Below are positions 27,176 through 36,111 of a stretch of 64,000 bases of DNA, one piece after another. The stretch comes from Motiliproteus sp041586735 (lineage in GTDB: Bacteria > Pseudomonadota > Gammaproteobacteria > Pseudomonadales > Balneatricaceae): positions 29,041-93,040 of the forward strand of contig JBFGZQ010000014.1 of NCBI GenBank assembly GCA_041586735.1. Reading direction: 5' to 3'. The notes under the pieces are model-generated. The model had not been told where the DNA came from. It was given only the letters and a program-made list of their open reading frames with translations, and made no database searches. Numbering within the stretch: position 1 is the first letter of the stretch; each line of letters opens with the position of its first letter. The position numbers and the translations under genes were made by a program.

Positions 27176-27805
27176 ATGACTCAAATCCAGCCCAAGACAA
27201 CCACACGCGCACAATTGAGACAATCTCTGCGCCAGCAACGCCGCGCACTGACGCCAGCGCAACAGCGTCAGGCAGCCGCCAGACTGGTGCGAACCCTCAA
27301 GCGTCAAGCGCTGTTTATTCGTGCCAAACGAATCGGATTTTACCTGGCCAGTGACGGAGAGATCTCTGCGTTACCGCTGATCAACGCTGCACTACAGATG
27401 GGAAAACAGTGTTTTCTGCCGGTTCTGCACCCGGTCCGTCATAATCGGCTGTGGTTTGCACGCTACAGACCCGAATCAGCCTTGGTAAAAAACTGCTACG
27501 GCATTGCTGAACCCGATATTCGCCTCGAGCCCCGAGTGCTGCCGCAAACCTTAGATTTAGTCATGCTACCGCTGGTAGGCTTTGACCCTCAGGGTGGGCG
27601 ACTAGGGATGGGTGGAGGCTATTATGACCGCACGTTTGCGTTTAAACGTAGGGCCTATACGCAGGACGGACGTCCGCCACGAAAGTCTCCGGCGCTAGTC
27701 GGACTCGCTCATGAACTGCAGCAACAACCCAAACTAGAACTTGCCGACTGGGACATCCCACTGGCGGCGGTCGCCACGGAGCAGCGGCTGTACTGGAGTC
27801 GTTAG
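27176..27805 (+). CDS. fau: 5-formyltetrahydrofolate cyclo-ligase
   Basis: ATP-dependent conversion of 5-formyl-THF to methenyl-THF. 209 residues with N-terminal RAQLRQSLRQQRRAL, IGFYLASDGEIS, and the family signature MLPLVGFDPQGGRLGMGGGY then YDRTFA. It lies 22 bp after 6S RNA (the ygfA position in E. coli), so the two are probably cotranscribed. Confidence 0.95.
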   Translation: MTQIQPKTTTRAQLRQSLRQQRRALTPAQQRQAAARLVRTLKRQALFIRAKRIGFYLASDGEISALPLINAALQMGKQCFLPVLHPVRHNRLWFARYRPESALVKNCYGIAEPDIRLEPRVLPQTLDLVMLPLVGFDPQGGRLGMGGGYYDRTFAFKRRAYTQDGRPPRKSPALVGLAHELQQQPKLELADWDIPLAAVATEQRLYWSR

Positions 27806-27836
27806 CAAAAACAGCCCCACCGAGGTGCACTCCCTA

Positions 27837-27962
27837 TCAATTCGGAGCCATACCCGACGCAAAAGCCGCTGTCACAAAACCGGTTTGACTCACCCCCGTG
27901 AGGGCAAAGCCAACGATAAACACCAGCACCAATACCAGTACTAAATCCGGTTTTTTATTCAT
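27837..27962 (-). CDS. 41-residue single-pass membrane miniprotein
   Basis: An ATG at 27962 opens a 42-codon frame ending in TGA. The product begins MNKKPDLVLVLVLVFIVGFA, one hydrophobic helix (about 7-23) after a short basic, Pro-containing N-terminus, then a weakly polar tail to MAPN. AGGAG lies 14 bases upstream of the ATG, longer than ideal. I do not recognise it by name. It sits downstream of the SLC5-type receptor on the same strand, and its end faces fau. Confidence 0.6.
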   Translation of the reverse strand: MNKKPDLVLVLVLVFIVGFALTGVSQTGFVTAAFASGMAPN

Positions 27963-28128
27963 AGCGCTTTTATAGACTCCTGATTTCGAGGTAATTCGCC
28001 GAACGAGGATGGCATATTATTAAAAAAATACAACTCTCCCGCCTCAATAATCCATCCTTTATATAACTAATATTAAAAACAGAAGGTTATAAAGAAACGC
28101 GTTATTTTAAACTAGGATGAGGCTTATC

Positions 28129-30768
28129 TTAGAAAGACCTTTGACCCGACTGCCTCACACGCCTGAGCTGCGCCTCACTTTCCAGCAACGCTCTTTGAGT
28201 CCGATCTCTCTGAATCAAACCACCCAACACATTCGCCACCGCCTCTAGAAAATCAGACTCATCCTGCGCGTGCTGATGCCCTGCAGGCAAATACAGAATC
28301 ATCACCCCTAACAAACGTTTCTCGTAGCTGATCGGAACGGCATAATGACCGTGATCTCGCATCCCTTCATAGCAGCGACTATGCCGACAATCTACGCTAT
28401 CGGCATGAATAACGCTTTGTGTTGCGGCGGCTATACCGCAAACGCAGTAGCCATAATCGACGTGATGACACAGCGACTGTATTTCAGGATCTAACCCTTG
28501 CTGTACGACCAACTCAAGCTGCTGGCTCTCCTGCTGTGCTAAAAAAACACCCCCCTTAGACTCCATCGGCAGCCAACTCGAGCGACTGATCAATGCCAAG
28601 GCGCGACCTAAGGCATCCCGCAGCGAGATGGGCTCAAGGGTAATACGCAGCAGCTCATTGAGCAGCGTTTGCGCCTGCACTGCCCGCTCTAATTTTTGCT
28701 CGACCTGCTTACGCATTCGAATTTCAGTCTCACGCTCGACAACACGCGCCTCTAGCTCATGTGCATGCTCACGCTGAATCCGCTCACGCGCTTCAAAATA
28801 GGAGATCCGCTCCAGTAATTCATCCGGCGTCAACCGCAAATTAGCCAGTATCGAGGCATACACCTGACTGACCTGTTCGTGCTCGACCTCGGAATAACTC
28901 AAATGCTTTTTCATGGCTTTATGTGAAGCTGCGGTACCCACACTCCCTGCCAGCACGCGCTCGAGTTCACGATGAAAACGCAACAACTCCCCGGCAGACA
29001 GGCTGTCTTTTTCCATCACCCCCAGCCCTTCGGCGATCTGCCTAATTTTACTTCGCGCAATCTTTTCACTGAAATACTGCCCGAGCAACCTCTGCGCCTC
29101 GGCTAGTTTTTCCGCCTTATCGATATGTCCCGTTTCAGCCGAGTGCTGAATCTCGCCAGCGGGGCTATAACGCAACGCATGCACATAGGAGCTCGCCATC
29201 TCTAGCTCAGACTGCTGCTGCCGCACCAATACCGAGCCCAGAAGATAAGCGGCGCTATTAAAGAACAACGACCAGAACGCAGCGTGGGTGACCGAATCAA
29301 ACCGGTCCAAGCCAAACAGTGCTTCGGGCCGCAACCACCAGACGCCCCAAAGGCCATCCGTTACGATACTAAGAGGCAACTGTCCCGACGCTGCCAGCAG
29401 CGGTACCATCAGGGTATAAAACCAGAGGATAAAACCCAGCCCTAATCCCAACAGCGCACCCGCCTTATTCCCTTTAAGCCAGAACAGGCCGCCGAAAATC
29501 GCGGGGACAAACTGCAGCGCCGCGCAGAAACCCAGCATGCCGATATTCACCAGACCACGCCCTTCGGTTAATTCGCGCGCAAACAGATAACTGATCCATA
29601 AAATCCCCGCGATGACCAGCCAGCGCGCAGGCAACAGATAACGCCTGAGCCAAGACAATCCTGCGATCCGATCGATCAAGGGCACCAGCAGGTGATTGGT
29701 GCTCATGGTAGCCAAGGTCACCGAACTGACGATAATCATCCCGGTAGCTGCAGCTAAGCCGCCTAGAAAAACCAACACCGATAGCGCCTGCTGATCCGCA
29801 TGCAATGGCAACAACAACACATAAAAATCGGACATCTCATGGGGCAGCCCCACCGCCCTTCCAGCCGCAGCCAACGGCACCACAAACAGGCTGATCAACA
29901 GCAGATAACCCGGCACCAGCCAGATGGCGGTACGAATATGCTGCTCATCAGCATTTTCAACCACCGCAGTATGAAATTGGCGAGGCAAAAACAGAATCCC
30001 GGCCATCGACACAAACAGCACCGTCATCCAGCGGGTATAGGCGGCCGTATCGCCACTGCCGACGCGCGTCAACTGCTCTAGATCAGCAGCGGGCAAGGCC
30101 GCGAACAGTGCGTCAAATCCCCCGTACAAACCGAAAGTAGCGAACACCCCCACCGCTAAAAACGCCACCAGCTTGACCACACACTCCACGGCCAAGGCAG
30201 CCATCATCCCCTGGTGACGCTCAGTAGGATCCAAGCGCCGCGCTCCGAACAGCACCGTAAAGGTGATCAACAATCCGGCGGTCCATAATCCAAGGCCATC
30301 CCAATCCAGATTAGAGGTCGATCCACCGGTCATAATGCTAAAACTACTGACCACGGCTTTAAACTGAATGGCGATATAGGGCAGCGTACCCAACAGCGCA
30401 ATCAGGGTAACAATCATCGCCACGCCCTGAGAGCGGTCATAGCGAGCCGAGATAAAATCGGCAATGCTAGTGATATTGCGCTGCTCTTTAATCCGTACAA
30501 TTTTACGCAGCACCACCCACCACAAGCCGATCATCAGCGTCGGACCTAAATAGGTAGGCAAATACGCCAGACCCGCCCGCGACGCCACACCGACGCTGCC
30601 ATAAAAGGTCCAGGAGGTGCAGTAAACGGTGATCGACAGGGCATACACCCAAGGCCTGCTCGAGAGATATTGCGAGATTCTCGGGGTTCGCTCAACAACC
30701 TGGGCAATAGCGAACAGGATCGCCATATAGGCCAAAAAGATCAAAACAACACTACCGGCACTAAACAT
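28129..30768 (-). CDS. SLC5-STAC-GAF membrane receptor, CbrA-like but without kinase domain
   Basis: 879 residues. About 1-500 form a sodium/solute-symporter (SLC5) domain of about 13 helices, starting FSAGSVVLIFLAYMAILFAI. About 510-640 resembles the STAC linker domain, about 640-690 is a coiled coil, and about 690-860 is a GAF domain with a Cys/His cluster (YCVCG, DCRHSRC, HGHYAVPI). CbrA/CrbS-type proteins continue into PAS, HisKA and ATPase domains; this one stops after LLESEAQLRRV, a typical inter-domain linker. No H box, N box or G box is present. It may be a truncated kinase or a receptor acting through partners. The 58-aa gene upstream is 6 bp away. Confidence 0.85.
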   Translation of the reverse strand: MFSAGSVVLIFLAYMAILFAIAQVVERTPRISQYLSSRPWVYALSITVYCTSWTFYGSVGVASRAGLAYLPTYLGPTLMIGLWWVVLRKIVRIKEQRNITSIADFISARYDRSQGVAMIVTLIALLGTLPYIAIQFKAVVSSFSIMTGGSTSNLDWDGLGLWTAGLLITFTVLFGARRLDPTERHQGMMAALAVECVVKLVAFLAVGVFATFGLYGGFDALFAALPAADLEQLTRVGSGDTAAYTRWMTVLFVSMAGILFLPRQFHTAVVENADEQHIRTAIWLVPGYLLLISLFVVPLAAAGRAVGLPHEMSDFYVLLLPLHADQQALSVLVFLGGLAAATGMIIVSSVTLATMSTNHLLVPLIDRIAGLSWLRRYLLPARWLVIAGILWISYLFARELTEGRGLVNIGMLGFCAALQFVPAIFGGLFWLKGNKAGALLGLGLGFILWFYTLMVPLLAASGQLPLSIVTDGLWGVWWLRPEALFGLDRFDSVTHAAFWSLFFNSAAYLLGSVLVRQQQSELEMASSYVHALRYSPAGEIQHSAETGHIDKAEKLAEAQRLLGQYFSEKIARSKIRQIAEGLGVMEKDSLSAGELLRFHRELERVLAGSVGTAASHKAMKKHLSYSEVEHEQVSQVYASILANLRLTPDELLERISYFEARERIQREHAHELEARVVERETEIRMRKQVEQKLERAVQAQTLLNELLRITLEPISLRDALGRALALISRSSWLPMESKGGVFLAQQESQQLELVVQQGLDPEIQSLCHHVDYGYCVCGIAAATQSVIHADSVDCRHSRCYEGMRDHGHYAVPISYEKRLLGVMILYLPAGHQHAQDESDFLEAVANVLGGLIQRDRTQRALLESEAQLRRVRQSGQRSF

Positions 30769-30774
30769 ATGCGC

Positions 30775-30951
30775 TCACCGGACGCTGCGGAATATCAGAA
30801 AATAGAGCGCCACTAGCACCGCCCAAGCGCCAAAAAAATAGCTCAAGCGACCCACTGGAGGTAACGAGCGAGCAATCTCCATTAACGGCCAGCCAAAAAA
30901 TAGCACGCCCGCAATACATACCAGGATCGGAACTTCAGGTTTTTCCAGCAC
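30775..30951 (-). CDS. 58-residue two-helix membrane protein, CbrX-like
   Basis: A GTG at 30951 with GGAG seven bases upstream opens a 59-codon frame ending 6 bp before the SLC5-type gene. The product begins MLEKPEVPILVCIAGVLFFG and has two hydrophobic helices (about 8-24 and 38-54) joined by a short polar stretch, ending in RSVR. A small protein of this kind (CbrX) lies directly upstream of cbrA in Pseudomonas and is coupled to it. I assign it by position and form, not by residue alignment. Confidence 0.7.
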   Translation of the reverse strand: MLEKPEVPILVCIAGVLFFGWPLMEIARSLPPVGRLSYFFGAWAVLVALYFLIFRSVR

Positions 30952-31114
30952 TGCTGCTCTCCAACTAACTGTTCGGTGTCAGAATGCGTTGCGGATCAGT
31001 CCATTCGGCGGCTAAGACTATCAGCCGACAACCAACACCTACCTACTACTTTAGGGTAGCCAATCACCCTAACAACCACCTAGACAGTAGCCGGGCAAGC
31101 CCAGAGGCATCCAT

Positions 31115-32038
31115 TCAGCCTAGAAAATGGATAACTAACGGCAGGGTCGCCGCGGCCAGCAGGGTCTGCAGGGTGATCATAGCGGCCATCAGCGATGCAT
31201 CACCGCCCAGCTGACGCGCCAGAATATAGGCCGAGGGCGCGGTCGGCAGCGATACAAAAATCAGCAACACCAGGGTAGCCTCAGGTGGCAACTCCAATAA
31301 CATCGCTAACAGCGCAAAACAGAGGGGATACAACAGCAGTTTTAGCAGACAGCTCCCCCAGAGGGCAGCGCCCCCAGAACGCAGCGCCTTGAAATTCAAT
31401 CCTACACCCACCGCCAGTAACCCCAACGGCAAGGCCATCTTACTGAGCAGTTCGAGTACCGGCACCAGCGGCGATGGCATCCCCACCCCAGACAGATTAA
31501 GCACCCCACCCAACGCGCAGGCCATTATCAGCGGATTTTTCAGTAGCGGCAGCCACAATCCACGCCAACGGTCGGCCCCTGAGCGGCCGCTAACGATAAA
31601 GACCGTGACACAGGCGATATTAACCAGCGGGATCGTCAGCCCCAAAAACAGTGCGCCCCATAAAATGCCTTGCTCACCGAATAACTCGGCGGCTGCAGCC
31701 AGGCCGACATAGGTATTAAAGCGGATGCTGCCCTGAAATAGCGAACTGAGCGCAGGCATTGCCAATCCCAGCGTACGCGCCAACAGCAGTGTCACCAGCA
31801 CCATCGCCAGCAACGCCAGCAGCAGCGCCAAGACCACCTGCCCGACCCCCGATGACGGCAGTGTCGCGGTAGATAGCGTCAACACCAGTAACACCGGAAA
31901 CAGCAGGTAGTAGGTAAAGCGCTCGGCCAATGGCCAAAACTCAGCACCCGGAAAATTAGCCCGGCGCAGCCCGACCCCAAGCACAACCATGACAAATACC
32001 GGGCCCAGCGCGGCGAGAATGGAGAACAGTTCACTCAT
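31115..32038 (-). CDS. AEC-family transporter
   Basis: 307 residues from the ATG at 32038 (MSELFSILAALGPVFVMVVL); 21 more in-frame codons upstream have no membrane-protein character and are left out. About ten membrane helices in two halves, with the AEC-type N-terminal VVLGVGLRRANF and the pattern GSIRFNTYVGLAAAAELFG. Family members (auxin efflux carrier type, including malonate and other anion carriers) are secondary exporters; the substrate here is unknown. Confidence 0.85.
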   Translation of the reverse strand: MSELFSILAALGPVFVMVVLGVGLRRANFPGAEFWPLAERFTYYLLFPVLLVLTLSTATLPSSGVGQVVLALLLALLAMVLVTLLLARTLGLAMPALSSLFQGSIRFNTYVGLAAAAELFGEQGILWGALFLGLTIPLVNIACVTVFIVSGRSGADRWRGLWLPLLKNPLIMACALGGVLNLSGVGMPSPLVPVLELLSKMALPLGLLAVGVGLNFKALRSGGAALWGSCLLKLLLYPLCFALLAMLLELPPEATLVLLIFVSLPTAPSAYILARQLGGDASLMAAMITLQTLLAAATLPLVIHFLG

Positions 32039-32147
32039 AATTCGTTCGTAACTCCAGCGCCCTAAAAGTCGTATCGTTGCAGCAGAGTCGGGCAGGGGCA
32101 TAGAATGCAGTAATTATCCGTCAAACAACAGCTACCAAGGAGTAACC

Positions 32148-32675
32148 ATGAGAACTTCTCTGATACTGACCGCCATCGGCCCCGACAAACCCGGATTGGT
32201 CGAACTGCTATCCACCACCCTGGCAACACACCACGCCAACTGGCAGCAAAGCAACATGTCCAGATTGGCGGGGCAGTTTGCAGGCATCCTGATCGCCAGC
32301 GTGGACACCGATCGGGTTGAGACGCTGCTCAAGGCACTCGACGGACTCGACGGCAGAGGCCTTAAGGTCAGCGTGGTCACCGAAGCCGATGACGGCACCA
32401 CGGCTCCAAGCCAGGTTAAAGGCCAGACACTGACACTGGCGCTGGTCGGACACGACAAGGCGGGGATTGTTCGCGACATCTCCCGCGTCCTGGCGGAGTT
32501 CAACATCAGCGTCGACGAGCTGGCCACCGAAGTCGTCAGCGGCTCGATGTCGGCCGAACTGTTATTTAAAGCGGAAGCCTCGCTGCGAGTACCCGAGGGT
32601 ACGGATCTGGATGATCTGCAGGAGCGCCTGGAGGCGATCGCCTCAGATCTGATGGTCGACTTGACCCTGAGCTAA
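32148..32675 (+). CDS. tandem ACT-domain protein, GcvR-like
   Basis: 175 residues of two ACT domains (about 3-75 and 90-170), each opening with the ligand-loop pattern (TAIGPDKPGLVELL and ALVGHDKAGIVRDISRVLAE). This is the layout of GcvR, which in E. coli binds glycine and blocks GcvA activation of gcvTHP. AAGGAG precedes the ATG. No gcvA is nearby and gcvH lies 11 kb away, so regulation of glycine cleavage is inferred only. Confidence 0.8.
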   Translation: MRTSLILTAIGPDKPGLVELLSTTLATHHANWQQSNMSRLAGQFAGILIASVDTDRVETLLKALDGLDGRGLKVSVVTEADDGTTAPSQVKGQTLTLALVGHDKAGIVRDISRVLAEFNISVDELATEVVSGSMSAELLFKAEASLRVPEGTDLDDLQERLEAIASDLMVDLTLS

Positions 32676-32797
32676 CGCCTAGATGAGTAAGATCTACAGA
32701 AGCTGGAGCTAAAGATCGGGGTTACGCCCGCCGCTTCAGCTCCACTAGCCAGTATTCACCGCGCTACATTGTCGTAACAACGACTTCCGACAGGCTG

Positions 32798-34186
32798 CTA
32801 GCGCGCCTCAAGCAGCGTCCGTGCCCGCACGACCGCGGCACGAACCTGATTCGGCGCGGTACCACCAATATGATCACGCGCCGCCACCGAGCCCTCCAAC
32901 GTCAGCACCTCAAACACATCTGCGTTAATTTGGCCGGAGAACTGGCGTAGCTCATCCAGACTCATCTCTCCCAGATCTTTGCCTTGCTGGATACCGTAAG
33001 CGACCGATTTACCGACGACCTCATGGGCATCTCGGAACGCCACACCCTGGCGCACCAGGTAATCAGCCAGGTCGGTCGCAGTTGAAAAGCCGCGCAGGGC
33101 CGCCTCGCGCATCTTGTCTTTCTTGGGTGTAATCGCCGGAATCATATCGGCATAGGCGCGCAAACAGCCCTGCAGGGTGTCAATCACGTCAAACAGCGGC
33201 TCTTTGTCCTCCTGGTTATCCTTGTTGTAGGCCAGCGGTTGCGACTTCATCAACATCAATAACGACACCAGATGACCGGTAACCCGGCCGCTCTTACCGC
33301 GCACCAGCTCGGGCACATCGGGGTTCTTTTTCTGCGGCATAATCGACGAACCGGTGCAGAAGCGATCGGGCAGATTGATAAAGTCGAACTGCGCCGAGGT
33401 CCAGAGCACCAGCTCTTCGGAGGCACGTGACAGGTGGGTCATGATCAAACTGGCGGCGGCGCAGAACTCGATGGCAAAATCACGATCACTGACCGAATCC
33501 AGCGAGTTTTCACTAGGGCGCTCGAAACCTAGCAGCTCGGCGGTGTAGTGGCGGTCAATGGGGTAGGTGGTACCCGCCAGCGCCGCGGCACCCAGCGGCA
33601 TGATATTGACCCGCTTCAGACAGTCCTGGAGGCGGCCATAATCACGCTGCAGCATCTCAAACCACGCCAGCAGGTGATGCCCAAAGGTCACCGGCTGAGC
33701 CGTCTGCAGGTGGGTAAATCCAGGCATAATCGTATCGGCTTCGCGCTCGGCAACCGCTAACAACCCCTGCTGCAGCCGGGTCAACTCAGACAGAATCAAC
33801 ACCATCTCATCGCGAAGATAGAGGCGAATATCGGTAGCGACCTGGTCGTTACGCGAACGTCCGGTATGCAGTTTTTTACCGGTGATGCCAATTTTCTCGG
33901 TCAGCGCGGCCTCGATATTCATATGCACATCTTCAAGCACCTCCGACCACTCGAACTCGCCACGCTCGATCTCGTCCTGAACCTCTTGCAGCCCAGCGAT
34001 AATGGCATCACGTTCGGTTTCAGTCAGCACACCGACTTTAGTCAGCATCTTGGCGTGCGCCACGGATCCCTGAATATCCTGGCGATACATCCGCTGATCA
34101 AAATCTACGGAGGCGGTAAAGCGCGCTACGAAGGCGTCGGTGGGCTCGTTGAAACGACCGCCCCACTGCTGGTTAGTTTTGGACAT
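32798..34186 (-). CDS. argH: argininosuccinate lyase
   Basis: Last step of arginine synthesis: argininosuccinate to arginine and fumarate. 462 residues starting MSKTNQQWGGRFNEPTDAFV, with TGRSRNDQVATD, GFTHLQTAQP and the fumarase/aspartase-superfamily signature GSSIMPQKKNPD carrying the catalytic Ser. It is divergent from hemC; a TGTATAAT extended -10 for it is at 34240-34245. Confidence 0.97.
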   Translation of the reverse strand: MSKTNQQWGGRFNEPTDAFVARFTASVDFDQRMYRQDIQGSVAHAKMLTKVGVLTETERDAIIAGLQEVQDEIERGEFEWSEVLEDVHMNIEAALTEKIGITGKKLHTGRSRNDQVATDIRLYLRDEMVLILSELTRLQQGLLAVAEREADTIMPGFTHLQTAQPVTFGHHLLAWFEMLQRDYGRLQDCLKRVNIMPLGAAALAGTTYPIDRHYTAELLGFERPSENSLDSVSDRDFAIEFCAAASLIMTHLSRASEELVLWTSAQFDFINLPDRFCTGSSIMPQKKNPDVPELVRGKSGRVTGHLVSLLMLMKSQPLAYNKDNQEDKEPLFDVIDTLQGCLRAYADMIPAITPKKDKMREAALRGFSTATDLADYLVRQGVAFRDAHEVVGKSVAYGIQQGKDLGEMSLDELRQFSGQINADVFEVLTLEGSVAARDHIGGTAPNQVRAAVVRARTLLEAR

Positions 34187-34344
34187 ATGGATTGCCTGAC
34201 CTCGATGGCTACAGCCTTACGGCTTAAAAATGTAGCCGCATTATACAGTGCCAGGCCCCGCTTCGCGATGCCGTAGCACTGTAGCTTTGGGGTCATTCTG
34301 GTACACTTCGGGCACTTTTTACCATGATGGACGAGACCCCAGCT

Positions 34345-35280
34345 ATGAGCGCCAACCCGATCCGTATCGCCACCCGCAAGAGCCCACTAGCCCTGTGGCA
34401 AGCCGAATTCATCAAAGCCGAACTAGAAGCGGCGCATCCTGGCTTGAAGGTCGAGCTGCACGGCATCGTATCCAAAGGTGATAAAATTCTTGACGCGCCG
34501 CTGTCTAAAGTCGGCGGCAAAGGGCTGTTCGTCAAAGAGCTTGAGCAGTCGCTACTAGCCAATGAAACCGATATTGCCGTGCACTCGATGAAGGACGTCC
34601 CGATGGACTTCCCCGCAGGCCTGGGTCTTGCCATCATCTGCGAGCGCGAAACCCCTACCGATGCCTTCGTCAGCAACACCTATAACAATCTCGACGAACT
34701 GCCCCAGGGCGCCATCGTCGGCACCTCGAGCCTGCGCCGTGAAACCCAGCTGCGTGAACTGCGCCCGGATCTGCAGATCAACTTTCTCCGCGGTAACGTC
34801 AACACCCGGCTGGCTAAACTCGATGCCGGCGAATATGACGCCATCATTCTCGCATCTGCAGGACTGATCCGGCTAAACATGGCCGAGCGTATCAAGACCC
34901 AACTCGCCGACACCCTCAGCCTGCCCGCTGGCGGCCAAGGCGCCGTCGGCGTAGAGTGTCGCACCGATGACCAGCGGGTGATCGACCTACTCCAAACCCT
35001 GCACCACCAGCCAACCGCCTATTGTGTTCTGGCCGAGCGCGCCATGAACAAGCGTCTCGAGGGCGGCTGCCAGGTACCCATCGCCTCCTTTGCGACCCTC
35101 AACGACAGTGGTGATCAGCTCTATCTTCGCGGCCTAGTCGGCCGTCCCGACGGCACCAAGGTGCTACGTGCCGAAATTCGTGGCGCGGTGAGCGATTGTG
35201 AGGCGCTAGGCATCCTACTGGCAGAAGATCTGTTAAACCAAGGTGCCAAGGAGATTCTGCAGGAGGTGTACGGCCAGTGA
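34345..35280 (+). CDS. hemC: porphobilinogen deaminase
   Basis: Joins four porphobilinogens into hydroxymethylbilane. From the ATG at 34345 the product is 311 residues (E. coli 313) and begins MSANPIRIATRKSPLALWQA; an ATG 21 bp upstream adds 7 unlikely residues. The Cys that holds the dipyrromethane cofactor is in LEGGCQVPIASF, about residue 243. KVGGKGLFVKELE and SSLRRETQLRELRPDL are also typical. It heads hemC-hemD-hemX-hemY. Confidence 0.96.
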   Translation: MSANPIRIATRKSPLALWQAEFIKAELEAAHPGLKVELHGIVSKGDKILDAPLSKVGGKGLFVKELEQSLLANETDIAVHSMKDVPMDFPAGLGLAIICERETPTDAFVSNTYNNLDELPQGAIVGTSSLRRETQLRELRPDLQINFLRGNVNTRLAKLDAGEYDAIILASAGLIRLNMAERIKTQLADTLSLPAGGQGAVGVECRTDDQRVIDLLQTLHHQPTAYCVLAERAMNKRLEGGCQVPIASFATLNDSGDQLYLRGLVGRPDGTKVLRAEIRGAVSDCEALGILLAEDLLNQGAKEILQEVYGQ

Positions 35281-36110
35281 ACCTGCCGCCAGACAACAGC
35301 ATGGCCGCCCTGCCACTGGCCGGACAGCGTGTGTTGGTCACGCGTCCAACACCCCAGGCTAACGCACTCTGCGCGGACCTGACTGCCAAAGGGGCCGAGG
35401 CGATTCGTTTTCCAACCCTGAGCATCCGCCCTACCGATCAGCAGGACCCTGGCTATCAACAGCTAAAAAACTGCTTTATTGATCTTGATCGCTATCATGC
35501 GGTCATTTTCATCAGCGCTAACGCCGCCCAACTAGGCTATGACTGGATCGATCAATATTGGCCCCAGCTACCGGACAGTATCCACTGGCTAGCCGTTGGC
35601 GCCGCCACAATGCGCACGCTTCAGCAACTCGGCTTACCCGCCACCGCCGCTGAGGGCAGCATGGACAGCGAAGCAGTACTGGCCCTGCCGCAGCTACAAC
35701 AGCTCGAGCATGCTAATATTCTGATCTGCCGCGGCCATTGCGGACGTGAACAGTTATTGCTGGATTTGCAGCAGCGCGGTGCCAATGTTGACTATGCGGA
35801 GCTTTACCACCGTGAGCTACCGGTTTATAGTCAAGCAGAGATCGAAAGTATTATTTATAAATCAGCTGCTTCAGCTATATTAGCAAGCAGTGGCGAAGGG
35901 CTGTTGAATTTGATAAAGCTAACCCAGCAACCTGACGGTGGGCTGAGCACTTTCACTGACACCCCGCTGGTCGTCCCTAGCCAGCGGGTAGCCACACTGG
36001 CACAACAGCACCATTTCAATCACATACAGGTTGCTACAAACGCCACCGATGCGGCTATGGTCGACGCATTAACGGCACTGATTGCAACCCAAGGCAGAGC
36101 GAATCACTGA
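35277..36110 (+). CDS. hemD: uroporphyrinogen-III synthase
   Basis: Closes hydroxymethylbilane to uroporphyrinogen III with ring-D inversion. 277 residues, a weakly conserved family: GQRVLVTRPTPQANALCADL at the start, FISANAAQLG, and ILICRGHCGREQLLLDLQQR. The start is GTG, overlapping the hemC stop by 4 bp (GTGA), so coupled. Identity rests on both motifs and operon place. Confidence 0.92.
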   Translation: MNLPPDNSMAALPLAGQRVLVTRPTPQANALCADLTAKGAEAIRFPTLSIRPTDQQDPGYQQLKNCFIDLDRYHAVIFISANAAQLGYDWIDQYWPQLPDSIHWLAVGAATMRTLQQLGLPATAAEGSMDSEAVLALPQLQQLEHANILICRGHCGREQLLLDLQQRGANVDYAELYHRELPVYSQAEIESIIYKSAASAILASSGEGLLNLIKLTQQPDGGLSTFTDTPLVVPSQRVATLAQQHHFNHIQVATNATDAAMVDALTALIATQGRANH

Positions 36111-36111
36111 C

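Noticed and set aside
28010..28128. AT-rich stretch after the SLC5-type gene as a kinase remnant
   Set aside because: No frame on minus continues a PAS, HisKA or GGDEF-like pattern; stops are frequent in all frames.
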